From NCBI GenBank assembly GCA_028288675.1, contig JAQBNG010000053.1, positions 1 to 34,429 on the forward strand: a stretch of 34,429 nucleotides of DNA, read 5' to 3'. Under the pieces are notes generated by a model. It made no database searches, was not told the origin of the DNA, and saw only the letters and a program-made list of their open reading frames with translations. This DNA comes from Flavisolibacter sp. GTDB lineage: Bacteria > Bacteroidota > Bacteroidia > Chitinophagales > Chitinophagaceae. Of this stretch, positions 16,434-25,227 are shown piece by piece (the first letter of the stretch is position 1; every line of letters begins with the position of its first letter). Position numbers and translations under genes: made by a program.

Positions 16434-16886
16434 ATGCAGAATATTCTTTTTTCGCTGCTAATGTTTTTTAGTACTTGCTCCCTAAGCGAGCCCTCTACGG
16501 CGGGCGGCACAATGGAAGATAAAAATTCACTGCATTTGCTTGAACCTACTGGAAAAACCAATGATGCAAAAGAATATGATGGTATCGAAACCAAGTTAAG
16601 TTTACTGTTACTGGCTGACAATTCCATTTTTGCATACGAAGGCGCTGATGTAAGCAAAGGAGGCTTTTACACTTATAAAAACATTGCGAAAAAAATTAAG
16701 GCATCAAAAAAGAAATTTGGCGGTAAAGAGTTTGTTGTTGTCATCAAACCAACTAAAAAGGCATCCTATAAAAACGCTGTTGACATTCTTGATGAAATGA
16801 CGATTAACAGTGTTGAAAAGTTCCATCTTAATGACCCTTCTGCCGAAGAAGAATATATACTTCCAAAAAAATCAATCTTCTTTTGA
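16434..16886 (+). CDS. ExbD/TolR-like periplasmic domain protein
   Basis: 150 aa. It starts MQNILFSLLMFFSTCSLSEP, a signal peptide or possible lipoprotein signal (the Cys context FSTC is not a canonical lipobox). The C-terminal half contains EFVVVIKPTKKASYKNAVDILDEM and then INSVEKFHL. This closely resembles the ExbD/TolR periplasmic domain signature (vvIKP...YKNvVDILDEM..n.v.ryal). The N-terminal transmembrane helix with the essential Asp of true ExbD is absent, so it cannot act as a standard proton-driven stator. It sits between the VWA gene (22 bp) and the MoxR-like gene (101 bp), in the same direction, so the three are probably co-expressed. Confidence 0.65.
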   Translation: MQNILFSLLMFFSTCSLSEPSTAGGTMEDKNSLHLLEPTGKTNDAKEYDGIETKLSLLLLADNSIFAYEGADVSKGGFYTYKNIAKKIKASKKKFGGKEFVVVIKPTKKASYKNAVDILDEMTINSVEKFHLNDPSAEEEYILPKKSIFF

Positions 16887-16987
16887 GGGAATAGCGGAAT
16901 TGCAATAGTGCTTACGACTTGTTGCAGTGCAAAGCTGTCTAGTAACCGTATCTAAATATTATTTAAAAAGCTAAGTATAAAATAGAA

Positions 16988-18520
16988 ATGAACATTAAAA
17001 GAATTAACACAATCGGCGAACTTAAAGAGGCAGGTTATAAACCCAGAAGCATTAAAGAAGAAATAAGGGCAAACCTTGTCAAGAAACTTCAAGCTAAAGA
17101 AGATACGTTCAATGGAATTATCGGTTACGAAGACACCGTAATACCAGATGTTGAAAGAGCTTTACTGAGCAAACACAATATTCTTTTCCTTGGTTTGCGC
17201 GGGCAAGCTAAAACCCGTATGGCCCGCCAGATGACAGAGCTGTTAGATGAATATATCCCGGTAATTGCGGGCAGTGAAATTAATGATGACCCGCTCAGGC
17301 CCATCTCTAAATTCTCAAAAGATTTGATGATAGAAAAAGGCGATGACACACCCATTGAATGGATGCACCGCAGCCAGCGCTATGGGGAGAAATTAGCAAC
17401 GCCTGATGTAAGTGTCGCTGATTTAATTGGCGATATCGATCCTATTAAAGCAGCCAATCTTAAATTGAGTTTTGCTGATGAAAGAGTGATACATTATGGT
17501 ATCATTCCAAAAAGCAACCGCAGCATTTTTGTGATTAATGAGTTGCCTGATCTACAGGCAAGAATACAGGTTGCACTGTTCAATATATTAGAAGAAGGTG
17601 ATGTGCAGATACGAGGCTTTAAGCTTCGATTACCCTTAGATATTTTATTTGTATTTACAGCTAATCCTGAAGACTATACAAACCGCGGATCAATTGTAAC
17701 TCCGTTAAAAGATAGAATAGAAAGCCAGATTCTCACCCACTATCCAAAGTCGCTGGAGAATGCTTTAGCAATTACCGAACAGGAAGCTGATATTGAAGAA
17801 GCACAAAAAGAAAAAGTTGTTATAAGCGATTTAGTGAAACGCCTGATCGAGCAGGTAGCTTTTGAAGCAAGAGCTTCTGAGTTTGTTGACAAAAAAAGTG
17901 GTGTGAGTGCAAGGCTTACCATCTCTGCATTTGAGAATGCAGTAAGTGCTGCTGAACGCAGAGCCATCATCAATAAAGAAAAAACTACCCAGGTTTGGAT
18001 AAGCGATTTAGTAGGCATTATTCCATCTATTACCGGTAAAATAGAACTGGTGTATGAAGGCGAACAGGAAGGCCCTTACCAGGTAGCTATGAACCTGCTG
18101 GATAAATCTATCCGTTCGCAATTTGTTCAATACTTTCCAAACCCGGATACGTTAAAGAAAAGATCGCCACGCAAAGGTGAAACGCCGCAGGCAGTTGACA
18201 ATCCTTACCGATCTATCATAAGCTGGTTTGATAAAGGCAACCATATTAATTTGCTTTTTGGAACAACTGATAAGGACAAGATGAATCAATTGTATGCGAT
18301 AGATGGCTTACATGCATTGGTCAAAAAAACCTTTTCAAATGCGGCGGAAAAGGAAACTGCTTTATTGATGGAATTTGTACTGCATGGCCTGTCTTCCTTC
18401 TCATTAATCAGCAAAAAAATAATGGAAACATCCATAGAGTTTAAAGACCTGATGGGAAGTATGCTGAACATTCAGTCATCTACTGGTTTTGATGATTTGG
18501 AAGATGAAGATTTTAATTGA
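16988..18520 (+). CDS. MoxR / Mg-chelatase-like AAA+ ATPase
   Basis: 510 aa. AAA+ core: Walker A GLRGQAKT at 69-76, Walker B IFVINE at 180-185 (the usual Asp before Glu is Asn here, a substitution I believe is shared in this subfamily), and sensor-1 Asn226 in FVFTANPEDY. RGSIVTPLKDRIESQI (233-248) matches the arginine-finger region. Residues 186-210, LPDLQARIQVALFNILEEGDVQIRG, are the typical MoxR/chelatase helix-loop segment. A helical lid follows to about 370 and then a C-terminal extension of about 130 aa without a known domain. It acts as a hexameric chaperone-like ATPase with a VWA partner, here the protein at 15314. The stop is 5 bp from the convergent Uma2 gene. Confidence 0.88.
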   Translation: MNIKRINTIGELKEAGYKPRSIKEEIRANLVKKLQAKEDTFNGIIGYEDTVIPDVERALLSKHNILFLGLRGQAKTRMARQMTELLDEYIPVIAGSEINDDPLRPISKFSKDLMIEKGDDTPIEWMHRSQRYGEKLATPDVSVADLIGDIDPIKAANLKLSFADERVIHYGIIPKSNRSIFVINELPDLQARIQVALFNILEEGDVQIRGFKLRLPLDILFVFTANPEDYTNRGSIVTPLKDRIESQILTHYPKSLENALAITEQEADIEEAQKEKVVISDLVKRLIEQVAFEARASEFVDKKSGVSARLTISAFENAVSAAERRAIINKEKTTQVWISDLVGIIPSITGKIELVYEGEQEGPYQVAMNLLDKSIRSQFVQYFPNPDTLKKRSPRKGETPQAVDNPYRSIISWFDKGNHINLLFGTTDKDKMNQLYAIDGLHALVKKTFSNAAEKETALLMEFVLHGLSSFSLISKKIMETSIEFKDLMGSMLNIQSSTGFDDLEDEDFN

Positions 18521-18525
18521 TCCGT

Positions 18526-19131
18526 TTATGAGGGTTCATTAGTAACCAGCTTTGTACCCTCATAAATTTCTTTCAAAGGTATTCTCGTATCAATTGTTAG
18601 AAGGTATAAACTGTCTCCTACCGACGTATATTCTTTCAATTCCCAGTTACCGGCGGTATTAATATAAAATGCCTCAACAGAAATGGATAATGAATCCACT
18701 AAAACATATTCTTTAAGCGTTGCAATGTTTCGGTACAATTTAAACTTGTCACCACGATTGTAATTTTTAGTTGAAGGTGAGAGGACTTCGATAAGTATCG
18801 TTGGGTTCAAAGCATTAAACTCATCATCGTTCAGAGTTTTTATATCATCGCAGAAAATAGAAATATCAGGATAAGTAAACAAAGTATTAGCTGGGATATG
18901 AATTCGTAAATCACTGCCAAATGGCTGGCACGACTTATCTTTTAGTTCTTGAATCAGCTTACCATATAAATTTCTTGTAACAATATTATCCGGCAGTTTG
19001 GCGCCTGACATTGTAAATATTTCTCCCTGGTAATATTCATGCTTTTCATCTGAAGTTTCCTCCATCTCCAAGTATTCTTCTATTGTCCAGACCTTGCGGT
19101 TGTAGGCGGGTGCTGGTTCTTTTATTTCCAT
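18526..19131 (-). CDS. Uma2 family (DUF820) putative restriction-endonuclease-fold protein
   Basis: 201 aa. The PD-(D/E)xK fold signature of the family is visible: [13 protein letters not shown] (about 32-44), GSDLRIHI (72-79), Asp89 in TYPDISIF, Glu115 in [10 protein letters not shown], and D128-K129 with Tyr133 in GDKFKLYR. These correspond to the catalytic D...ExK-like residues. The family is abundant in cyanobacteria and Bacteroidota. Its biological role is unknown; nuclease activity is inferred from the fold only. It is downstream of the small secreted protein gene (31 bp) on the same strand and converges on the MoxR gene. Confidence 0.85.
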   Translation of the reverse strand: MEIKEPAPAYNRKVWTIEEYLEMEETSDEKHEYYQGEIFTMSGAKLPDNIVTRNLYGKLIQELKDKSCQPFGSDLRIHIPANTLFTYPDISIFCDDIKTLNDDEFNALNPTILIEVLSPSTKNYNRGDKFKLYRNIATLKEYVLVDSLSISVEAFYINTAGNWELKEYTSVGDSLYLLTIDTRIPLKEIYEGTKLVTNEPS

Positions 19132-19162
19132 ATTTTAAAGTTACTTCGATTTAAGGTTGCCT

Positions 19163-19633
19163 TTAAAACTTGTAACCAAAGGACACGCCACCGTAATAAG
19201 GTATAAAGCCACCTTTTCCGAAAACCGGAGTTATGGCAGCCCTAAACATAAAACCACCTTCCTTAGGTTGCAGCCGGTATCCAAAATTCAGATGGCCAAA
19301 TGTCCCTGTGAAAGTATCGTCATCACTATAAATATAATCAGAGTTATAGTTTACAATAGTAATACCGCCACCAATTTCAAAATAGTTTCTTTGGTTTTTT
19401 GAAAGCAAATAATTGATGCCTATAGGGATTGTAAGCAGCTGTTCATCGTCAATATTGAAATAACCTATTCCTACTCGTCCGCCAATTCCACCTTCGCTTT
19501 TAGTAAACCGGGTATCAAAGTTCATAGAGGCAAGCCCGGGGCCGCCCAGTTCAAAAAACACGGATTTTGCCTGCGCAAACGCAAATTGACTAATGCAAAA
19601 AATAATCGTAAAAAGACAAATGATTTTTTTCAT
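19163..19633 (-). CDS. Small secreted, outer-membrane-beta-barrel-like protein
   Basis: 156 aa from the ATG at 19633, chosen because it starts a clear signal peptide (MKKIICLFTIIFCISQFAFA, cleavage after AFA). The frame extends 18 codons further upstream without a plausible leader. The mature part alternates hydrophobic and polar residues in short stretches rich in Gly and aromatics (GGRVGIGYFNI, NYFEIGGGITIV, HLNFGYRLQP). It ends in an aromatic residue (GGVSFGYKF), as outer-membrane barrels do. Strand count would suit an 8-stranded barrel. No named family is recognised. It lies between murB (54 bp) and the Uma2 gene. Confidence 0.7.
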   Translation of the reverse strand: MKKIICLFTIIFCISQFAFAQAKSVFFELGGPGLASMNFDTRFTKSEGGIGGRVGIGYFNIDDEQLLTIPIGINYLLSKNQRNYFEIGGGITIVNYNSDYIYSDDDTFTGTFGHLNFGYRLQPKEGGFMFRAAITPVFGKGGFIPYYGGVSFGYKF

Positions 19634-19687
19634 AAACTTAGTTTTTGGTTTCAAATTGAGACACGAACATAAACGAAAATGCTGCAA

Positions 19688-20707
19688 TTAGATAATGTTA
19701 ACTTCTCTTTCCAGCTCAATACCGAATTTGTTTTTTACTGACTGCAAAATCTCTTCGCTTAAGTTATAAATTTCACTGCCTGAAGCATTTCCATAATTCA
19801 CAAGTACCAATGCTTGCTTCGAATAACAACCGGCATCTCCCTTACGATAGCCCTTCCATCCACATTGTTCAATTAGCCAACCCGCCGGCACTTTCACATG
19901 CATACTATCAAATGGGAAGTGAGGAATATTAGGATGCTGGCTCTGCAATTGTTCAAACAGTTTTTTATCAACCTGCGGATTTTTAAAAAAGCTTCCTGCA
20001 TTTCCAATCACCCTTGGGTCAGGCAGTTTTGAAGAACGAATATTGATGACTGCCCGGGAGATAGCTTTGATACTGAGTTCTGTTACTCCCATCTTTTCCA
20101 ACTCCTGTTGAATGGCGCCATAGCTTGTATTAAAAACATGCTTTTTATGTAGCCGGTAAGTAACACTTATAATAACAAATTCACCTTTGTATTTATGTTT
20201 AAAAACACTTTCACGATAACCAAATTCACAATCATTTACTGTAAACTTCCTTGTGTGTTTGTCTTTTAAATGATAGGCTTCCGCCTCATGAAAAATGTCT
20301 TTGACTTCTACCCCATAAGCACCAATATTCTGCATGGGTGATGCACCGACGTTGCCGGGAATAAGCGATAAGTTTTCCATGCCTGCAAAACCATTCTCCA
20401 CACAATACATAACCAGGTTATGCCAGTTCTCCCCTGCCCCGGCTTTTACATAAATATGTTCTGCATCTTCATTCACTACTTCAATTCCGCCAATTTCATT
20501 TTTCAATACAAGGCCATCAAAATCCTGCGTCAGCAATATATTACTGCCACCGCCGAGGATAAATTTTGGATTTTGAATTTTGAATTTTGGATTTCCCAAT
20601 ATCTCTTCTAATTCAGCAACCGTTTTGAACGTAGCTAAGTATTTTGCCATGGCATAAATGCCGAAACTGTTATACGGTTGAAGCGAAATATTTTCACGAA
20701 TTTGCAT
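19688..20707 (-). CDS. murB: UDP-N-acetylenolpyruvoylglucosamine reductase
   Basis: 339-aa cytosolic FAD enzyme that reduces UDP-GlcNAc-enolpyruvate to UDP-MurNAc in peptidoglycan synthesis. FAD-binding domain: LGGGSNILLTQDFDG (51-65) and IPGNVGASPMQNIGAYG (116-132). The substrate-site Arg is Arg165 in FGYRESVFK, the proton-donor Ser is Ser239 in NAGSFFKNP, and the C-terminal acidic residue lies in ELEREV (331-336). The length fits the E. coli-type (type I) enzyme. Residues 39-49 (NPKFKIQNPKF) are encoded by a (TTTTGRA)n heptad array, an oddity described separately. The enzyme looks intact. Divergent from the oxidoreductase gene, with only 19 bp between start codons. Confidence 0.95.
   Translation of the reverse strand: MQIRENISLQPYNSFGIYAMAKYLATFKTVAELEEILGNPKFKIQNPKFILGGGSNILLTQDFDGLVLKNEIGGIEVVNEDAEHIYVKAGAGENWHNLVMYCVENGFAGMENLSLIPGNVGASPMQNIGAYGVEVKDIFHEAEAYHLKDKHTRKFTVNDCEFGYRESVFKHKYKGEFVIISVTYRLHKKHVFNTSYGAIQQELEKMGVTELSIKAISRAVINIRSSKLPDPRVIGNAGSFFKNPQVDKKLFEQLQSQHPNIPHFPFDSMHVKVPAGWLIEQCGWKGYRKGDAGCYSKQALVLVNYGNASGSEIYNLSEEILQSVKNKFGIELEREVNII
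20564..20598. repeat. In-frame heptad tandem array inside murB
   Basis: Plus-strand units TTTTGGA, TTTTGAA, TTTTGAA, TTTTGGA (20564-20591) followed by a degenerate TTTCCCA. On the coding strand they specify PKFKIQNPKF between the first helix and the LGGGSN flavin-binding loop, a region of variable sequence in the family. The 7-bp period is not a multiple of three, so successive units are read in shifting frames. Confidence 0.7.
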
Positions 20708-20726
20708 GGAAGCAAGAATACAACTT

Positions 20727-21401
20727 ATGGCTCAAATTACAGCCGCCGTCATTGGCTCAACCGGACTTATTGGTTCGCATATTACAGATCTTTTAATCGC
20801 TGATAACAGGTACCAAACTGTCAGGCTGATTGTAAGAAAGCCTGTTACACTTTCTCATCCTAAACTGGAAATGAAGCTGGTGAACTTTGAAGATTATGAA
20901 TCGCTCAAGTTAGCTATTGATGGCTGCGATGTTATTTTTTGCGCAGTAGGCACCACACAGAAAAAAGTAGCAGGCGATAAGCTAATTTATCGCAAGGTTG
21001 ACTACGATATCCCGGTTAACGCAGCAAGGGCTTGTTTAGAAACAGGTGTGGAGCAATACCTGCTAGTATCCTCAGTTGGCGCAGACAAGAACAGTAAAAA
21101 TTTTTATTTGCGACTGAAGGGCGAAGTGGAAGAAGCAGTACAGAAATTTCCTATCTCCTCAATATCAATTTTCCGTCCATCAATGTTGTTAGGTAACAGG
21201 AAAGAATTTCGTTTAGGTGAACGCATTGGTCAACCCATAACAAAATTATTATCTCCCCTGCTTTCAGGTAAATGGGAAAAATACAAACCTATCGAAGCCA
21301 GTGACGTAGCAGCAGGTATGATCGGGGCCGCAAAGAAAAATGAAAGAGGTTTTCATATTTATGAATATAAAGAAATGGAAAAGCTCAATCGCAAAGAATG
21401 A
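20727..21401 (+). CDS. NAD(P)-binding Rossmann-fold oxidoreductase (atypical SDR, HTATIP2/YbjT-like)
   Basis: 224 aa from the ATG at 20727 (MAQITAAVIGSTGLIGSHIT). The cofactor motif GSTGLIGSHI is at 10-19. DVIFCAVGTTQKKVAGDK is at about 70-87 and YLLVSSVGADKNSKNFYLRLKGEVE follows, with S-S and Tyr-x-x-x-Lys-like residues typical of the atypical SDR group. Then come FRPSMLLGNRKEFR and a short C-terminal segment. An in-frame ATG at 20706 would overlap the murB start; the later one is preferred because it begins immediately before the Rossmann strand. Substrate unknown. Converges on priA. Confidence 0.82.
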   Translation: MAQITAAVIGSTGLIGSHITDLLIADNRYQTVRLIVRKPVTLSHPKLEMKLVNFEDYESLKLAIDGCDVIFCAVGTTQKKVAGDKLIYRKVDYDIPVNAARACLETGVEQYLLVSSVGADKNSKNFYLRLKGEVEEAVQKFPISSISIFRPSMLLGNRKEFRLGERIGQPITKLLSPLLSGKWEKYKPIEASDVAAGMIGAAKKNERGFHIYEYKEMEKLNRKE

Positions 21402-21536
21402 TTGTGTTTGATGCTCGTAATATTCATGCTATTACTTTCAGGCCACTTAAGTAGCCTGAATGTAAAAAAAGGCAGCACCGCGAAGTGAAGTCTAAGGGTA
21501 CATTGCCTTAGCGACTAAGAAGGTCCGAATGGGCAG

Positions 21537-23978
21537 TTACTGCGCATCTACATCAGGCACGATAATCACCTTTTTGAACTGTTTATGTGCATGTAGATTC
21601 ACACACTCTTTCATAATATCATCTTTACATTTTGCAATCATTTGTGCATCACGAGGAAGTTTCAGAAGCATCTCCATTAAGAACATTCCCCGCACCCTGT
21701 TAACCACAGGTTCAGCCGGACCGACGATATATTGTTTATATAAAAAGTCCATTGCTTTAGCATAGTTATGCGCCGCATCAAAAACAACATCCCTTTCTTT
21801 GTGCCTGAAATGAACATGGATCACCCGGGAAAAAGGCGGATAGAAAAACTGTTTGCGTTTGTCTATTTCTTCGTTGTACATGCCTGTAAAATCGTGTCGG
21901 GCAACGTGTAAAAGTATTGGGTGAGTAGGGTTCATTGTTTGAATCAATACCTTGCCCTGTCCGTCCCTCCTACCGGCACGGCCGCTTACCTGCTCCATCA
22001 ACTGAAATGCCCTTTCGTTCACTCTGAAATCAGCAAAATGTAGAAGGCCATCCGCATCCAAAATGCCAACTAAGTCCACATTGTCAAAGTCTAAACCTTT
22101 AACTACCATCTGTGTTCCTACCAGCACATCAATTTTCTTTTGCTCAAACTGCTGGATCAAGACATCGTGTGCATTTTTATTTTTGACCGAGTCGAAATCC
22201 ATGCGGCTTACTTTGGCAGTGCCCAGTTCTGCATCTAATATTTCTTCAATTTTTTCTGTACCAAAACTTCGCTGCACCAATTTATCACTTCCACAAGCCA
22301 TGCAGGTAGCAACAGGTGGATAAATATTGCCGCAGTAATGGCATTTTAATTTATTGGATTGTTTATGATAAGTAAGCGATACATCGCAGTTGCGGCATTC
22401 GGCTATCCAGCCACAAACGGTGCATAACTGGTAGGGCGCATAGCCCCGACGGTTTTGAAATAAAATAACCTGCTTGTGTTTAGCAATGGTTGCCTTTATT
22501 TCATCCAGCAATTGTGGCGACAGCATTACTTTTTCGCCGCGCTTATGCGCAATAGTCCGGTTGTCAATAAATTCAATGACAGGCATTTTTACTTCGCCAA
22601 AACGTTCATGTAATTCAGCCAGTCCGTATTTATCTGTCTTTGCATTATGATAAGTTTCCAGACAAGGTGTAGCACTGCCCAACAATACTTTCGCACCAAT
22701 TAACGATGACATATAAATCGCGGCATCGCGGCCATGATAGCGTGGTGCAGGGTCTTGTTGTTTGTACGATGAATCATGTTCTTCATCGCAGATTATAAGG
22801 CCTAAATCCTGGTAAGGAAGGAATAAAGAACTTCTTGCACCCAACACAATCTTCATCTCGCCGCTTTTCACCTTGTTCCAGATCTCCACTCTTTCGTTTT
22901 GGCTGAACTTGGAATGATAGATGCCAATGTAACCACCAAAATGTTTTTGCAGCCGGCGGATAATCTGCGATGTCAATGCGATTTCCGGAAGCATATAAAG
23001 TACCTGCTGGCCCCGACGAATATATTGCTCAATCAATTTTATATATACATGCGTTTTGCCGCTTGAAGTGACACCATGCAACAAGCAAACACCTTTTGTG
23101 GTAAAACATTCCAGCACTTTTTTGTAAGCTTCTTCCTGTGCAGGCGTTAAGCTAAAATCAATGGTAACATCTTTTGGTGCGTAGTTAATGCGGTCAACGC
23201 TTCGTTTTTCTATACGCAGGATGTCTTTATCCACGAGGCCTTTTAACTGTGCATCGCTGGCAGATGCTTTCTTCAGCAAATCGGCTTTGGTTACTTCGCC
23301 CTGCGTTTTCATCAGGTGCAAATAACCAAGCAACAACTCCATTTGCTTTGGCGCCCGGCCCCAGTTATTTAACAGCCCAGATAATTTTTCTTCATCATGA
23401 TACTCGTTGGAAAGCAGGATAAAGGTTTCTTTTTTAGCCGTAAAAGTTTGCTTTAATGATTCCCAAACGAAACAAATTTTTTTTCCTATTAACCTGTTCA
23501 CAATAGGATACACATGCGGCACGCTTAATATTTGCTGCACTTCGGTCAATCGCAGTTCATGCTTTATGTGCAGCGCTTCAGCAACCAAATATTCCTCGTT
23601 GTCAAGCTCCGAAAAATCATCGCCAAATTCCTCGTTATAAATTAAGATCGTTTCGCTGGAAAGTTTAAAATGCGAGGGCAAAGAAGCCGCCATTACTTCC
23701 CCCTCTGTACACATGTAATATTTAGCCATCCACTCCCACAACTGCAATTGGTAGCGATGAATAACCGGCTCCGTGTCGAGTAAAGCGAGAATATCTTTTG
23801 CTTCAAAACTTTGTGGTTCGTCGCTATGAATGCGCTTTACAATGCCCGCATATTTTTTGTTCTTCCCCAGGTTTACTTCTACACGGCAGCCAATAGCCAG
23901 GGCATCCAGCATTTCATCGGGTATGTGCCAGGTGTAGTTTTTTGGAAGCGCAAGAGGTATAATTATTTCGGCAAACAT
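21537..23978 (-). CDS. priA: Primosomal protein N' (replication restart helicase)
   Basis: 813-aa SF2 3'-5' helicase that recognises abandoned forks and reloads the replisome. The N-terminal DNA-binding domain is at about 1-110 (AEIIIPLALPKNYTWHIP, CRVEVNLGKNKKYAGIV). Walker A GVTSSGKT is at 302-309, the DEEH box at 398-401 (LIICDEEH), and motif III GSATPCLET at about 434-442. The Zn-binding insertion has eight Cys (519, 522, 528, 531, 546, 549, 559, 562). A C-terminal motif VI QVSGRAGRRDGQGKV follows. Length is normal for Bacteroidota PriA. The upstream 446 bp (23979-24424) hold repeats only. Confidence 0.96.
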   Translation of the reverse strand: MFAEIIIPLALPKNYTWHIPDEMLDALAIGCRVEVNLGKNKKYAGIVKRIHSDEPQSFEAKDILALLDTEPVIHRYQLQLWEWMAKYYMCTEGEVMAASLPSHFKLSSETILIYNEEFGDDFSELDNEEYLVAEALHIKHELRLTEVQQILSVPHVYPIVNRLIGKKICFVWESLKQTFTAKKETFILLSNEYHDEEKLSGLLNNWGRAPKQMELLLGYLHLMKTQGEVTKADLLKKASASDAQLKGLVDKDILRIEKRSVDRINYAPKDVTIDFSLTPAQEEAYKKVLECFTTKGVCLLHGVTSSGKTHVYIKLIEQYIRRGQQVLYMLPEIALTSQIIRRLQKHFGGYIGIYHSKFSQNERVEIWNKVKSGEMKIVLGARSSLFLPYQDLGLIICDEEHDSSYKQQDPAPRYHGRDAAIYMSSLIGAKVLLGSATPCLETYHNAKTDKYGLAELHERFGEVKMPVIEFIDNRTIAHKRGEKVMLSPQLLDEIKATIAKHKQVILFQNRRGYAPYQLCTVCGWIAECRNCDVSLTYHKQSNKLKCHYCGNIYPPVATCMACGSDKLVQRSFGTEKIEEILDAELGTAKVSRMDFDSVKNKNAHDVLIQQFEQKKIDVLVGTQMVVKGLDFDNVDLVGILDADGLLHFADFRVNERAFQLMEQVSGRAGRRDGQGKVLIQTMNPTHPILLHVARHDFTGMYNEEIDKRKQFFYPPFSRVIHVHFRHKERDVVFDAAHNYAKAMDFLYKQYIVGPAEPVVNRVRGMFLMEMLLKLPRDAQMIAKCKDDIMKECVNLHAHKQFKKVIIVPDVDAQ

Positions 23979-24069
23979 GAAGCGGCTAAGATAAGAGAGT
24001 TTGAGTTTGGGGTTGTTTAGGTATTAGCGATTTATCTGATTACGATTGCATTATAATCTTTTGTTTTTA

Positions 24070-24150
24070 TGGGCCAGGGGTAAGAATACCTATTTAGCTT
24101 TTGTTGCACAGTTTATGCTGAGGCTGCCGAAGTACACTCTTGCACATTCT
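24070..24150 (+). repeat. Intergenic CACTCTTnnA repeat, copy 4
   Basis: The best-preserved copy: GAATACCTATTTAGCTTTTG (from 24084) shared with 9792, then TTGCACAGTTTATGCTGAGG to CACTCTT (24104-24141) shared with 2192, then CACTCTTGCACATTCTGTGAT shared with the complement of the copy at 3697. Confidence 0.6.
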
Positions 24151-24241
24151 GTGATCCTATTCAGCCTTATGCAGGCAACGTTCGGCAGTTGTTTAAACCA
24201 TCCGGTTAATGTCAGCCAGTTAAGGAGATTGTGCTCTGGTA

Positions 24242-24354
24242 GGAGCAGCCTGTTTATAGCGTCACCGTCTCACTGTGAAATTGGCTCCGTAGGTGCCCCG
24301 TGTTCAAAGCAATAGAACAGATGGCATCGACGGAGCCTGGTAAGGTTCTGCTCC
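24242..24354. repeat. Nested inverted repeat / structured intergenic element
   Basis: Outer arms GGAGCAGCC (24242-24250) and GGTTCTGCTCC (24344-24354). Inner arms GGCTCCGTAGGTGCC (24283-24297) and GGCATCGACGGAGCC (24323-24337), pairing over 13 of 15 positions. It resembles the REP-like palindromes built on GGCTCCnnnGGAGCC that I recall from Bacteroidota genomes. Non-coding, enclosed by two oppositely oriented CACTCTT copies. Confidence 0.45.
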
Positions 24355-24372
24355 ATAGCAATAAGAACCTCG

Positions 24373-24423
24373 AAGAGTGCGACGCAACGGAAGCCTGATA
24401 TTAGTACGTCCGCTTAGTACATA
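24373..24423 (-). repeat. Intergenic CACTCTTnnA repeat, copy 5 (inverted)
   Basis: AAGAGTGCGACGCAAC (24373-24388) and GCTTAGTACATA (24412-24423) are shared with 3713-3762. The complement continues CACTCTTCGAGGTTCTTATTG, close to the sequence at 9867. It ends at the 3' end of the plsC gene. Confidence 0.6.
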
Positions 24424-24424
24424 G

Positions 24425-25186
24425 TCACTCGTTAATCCACGAAGCTTTATATTTAATTAATGCAGCTTCCATTTGATTGAAAACAGTTGCTTTTAACGAC
24501 GCGACATCTTTTAAAGTCAAAGATTCTACGGGCACCTCTGGAAGAAAAATAGCCTTGCTTATACCAGGATTCAAGGAGAAGATAGAGTCGTAGTGCATAC
24601 GATCAAATGTGTTCAACAAAAGCACCGGCTTAACAGGCGTACCCGTTTCTATAGCAATTCTAAAAGCGCCATCGTAAAACTCTTTTAATGGCTTACCGGT
24701 TGTATTAAAAGTTCCTTCCGGGAAAACCAATACAGAAATTTCTTTACGCAAAATGGTTTTCAATGTCTGTACACTTTTGGTACGGTTGGCTATGCTGCTA
24801 CGGTCAACAGTTACCACCGCATTTTTGTAAATAGTGCCAAACACCGGGATCCTTGCCATTTCTACCTTACCCAGCGGACGAATGAAATGGCGAAAAGTTT
24901 TTGGTAAAACAGCAGAGTCAAAATAGGAAATATGATTAGCAACATAGATATATGACTGATGCTCCACCGGCTTTTGCAGGTAAATGTTTTTATGCCGGAT
25001 AAAAATGAGAAAAAACCATATATCAGCCCAAACAATACACGCAAAATATACCAGGTTGCCTCCACGGATTTTGCCAAACAGGGAAACAACAAGCGACCAT
25101 AAAAAAACGGGGATCATCAGAATAAAAAATAAGGCAAAGGCATACAAAACATAAAGCAGGTGCAGAGGCTTCAAAAGAATTCGCAT
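24425..25186 (-). CDS. 1-acyl-sn-glycerol-3-phosphate acyltransferase (PlsC family)
   Basis: 253 aa. N-terminal hydrophobic segments (about 8-35 and 45-63) anchor it in the inner membrane. Acyltransferase motif I NHISYFD has His85 and Asp90 (H-x4-D). Motif II spans GTIYKNAVVTVDRSS (about 117-131) and motif III is VFPEGTF (154-160), followed by FYDGAFRIAIETGTPVKPV (motif IV). It acylates lysophosphatidate with an acyl donor to form phosphatidate in phospholipid synthesis. A lyso-ornithine lipid acyltransferase is the family alternative. 41 bp downstream of the DUF4258 gene on the same strand, probably co-transcribed. Confidence 0.88.
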   Translation of the reverse strand: MRILLKPLHLLYVLYAFALFFILMIPVFLWSLVVSLFGKIRGGNLVYFACIVWADIWFFLIFIRHKNIYLQKPVEHQSYIYVANHISYFDSAVLPKTFRHFIRPLGKVEMARIPVFGTIYKNAVVTVDRSSIANRTKSVQTLKTILRKEISVLVFPEGTFNTTGKPLKEFYDGAFRIAIETGTPVKPVLLLNTFDRMHYDSIFSLNPGISKAIFLPEVPVESLTLKDVASLKATVFNQMEAALIKYKASWINE

Positions 25187-25227
25187 TATTAATTATGTTT
25201 TAGAGCTTGTTGTGGATTCGCTAAACG

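Noticed and set aside
21437-21460. TTCAGGC/GCCTGAA hairpin after the oxidoreductase gene
   Set aside because: Only 7 bp with a 10-base loop, and no T-tract follows on either strand, so not called as a terminator.
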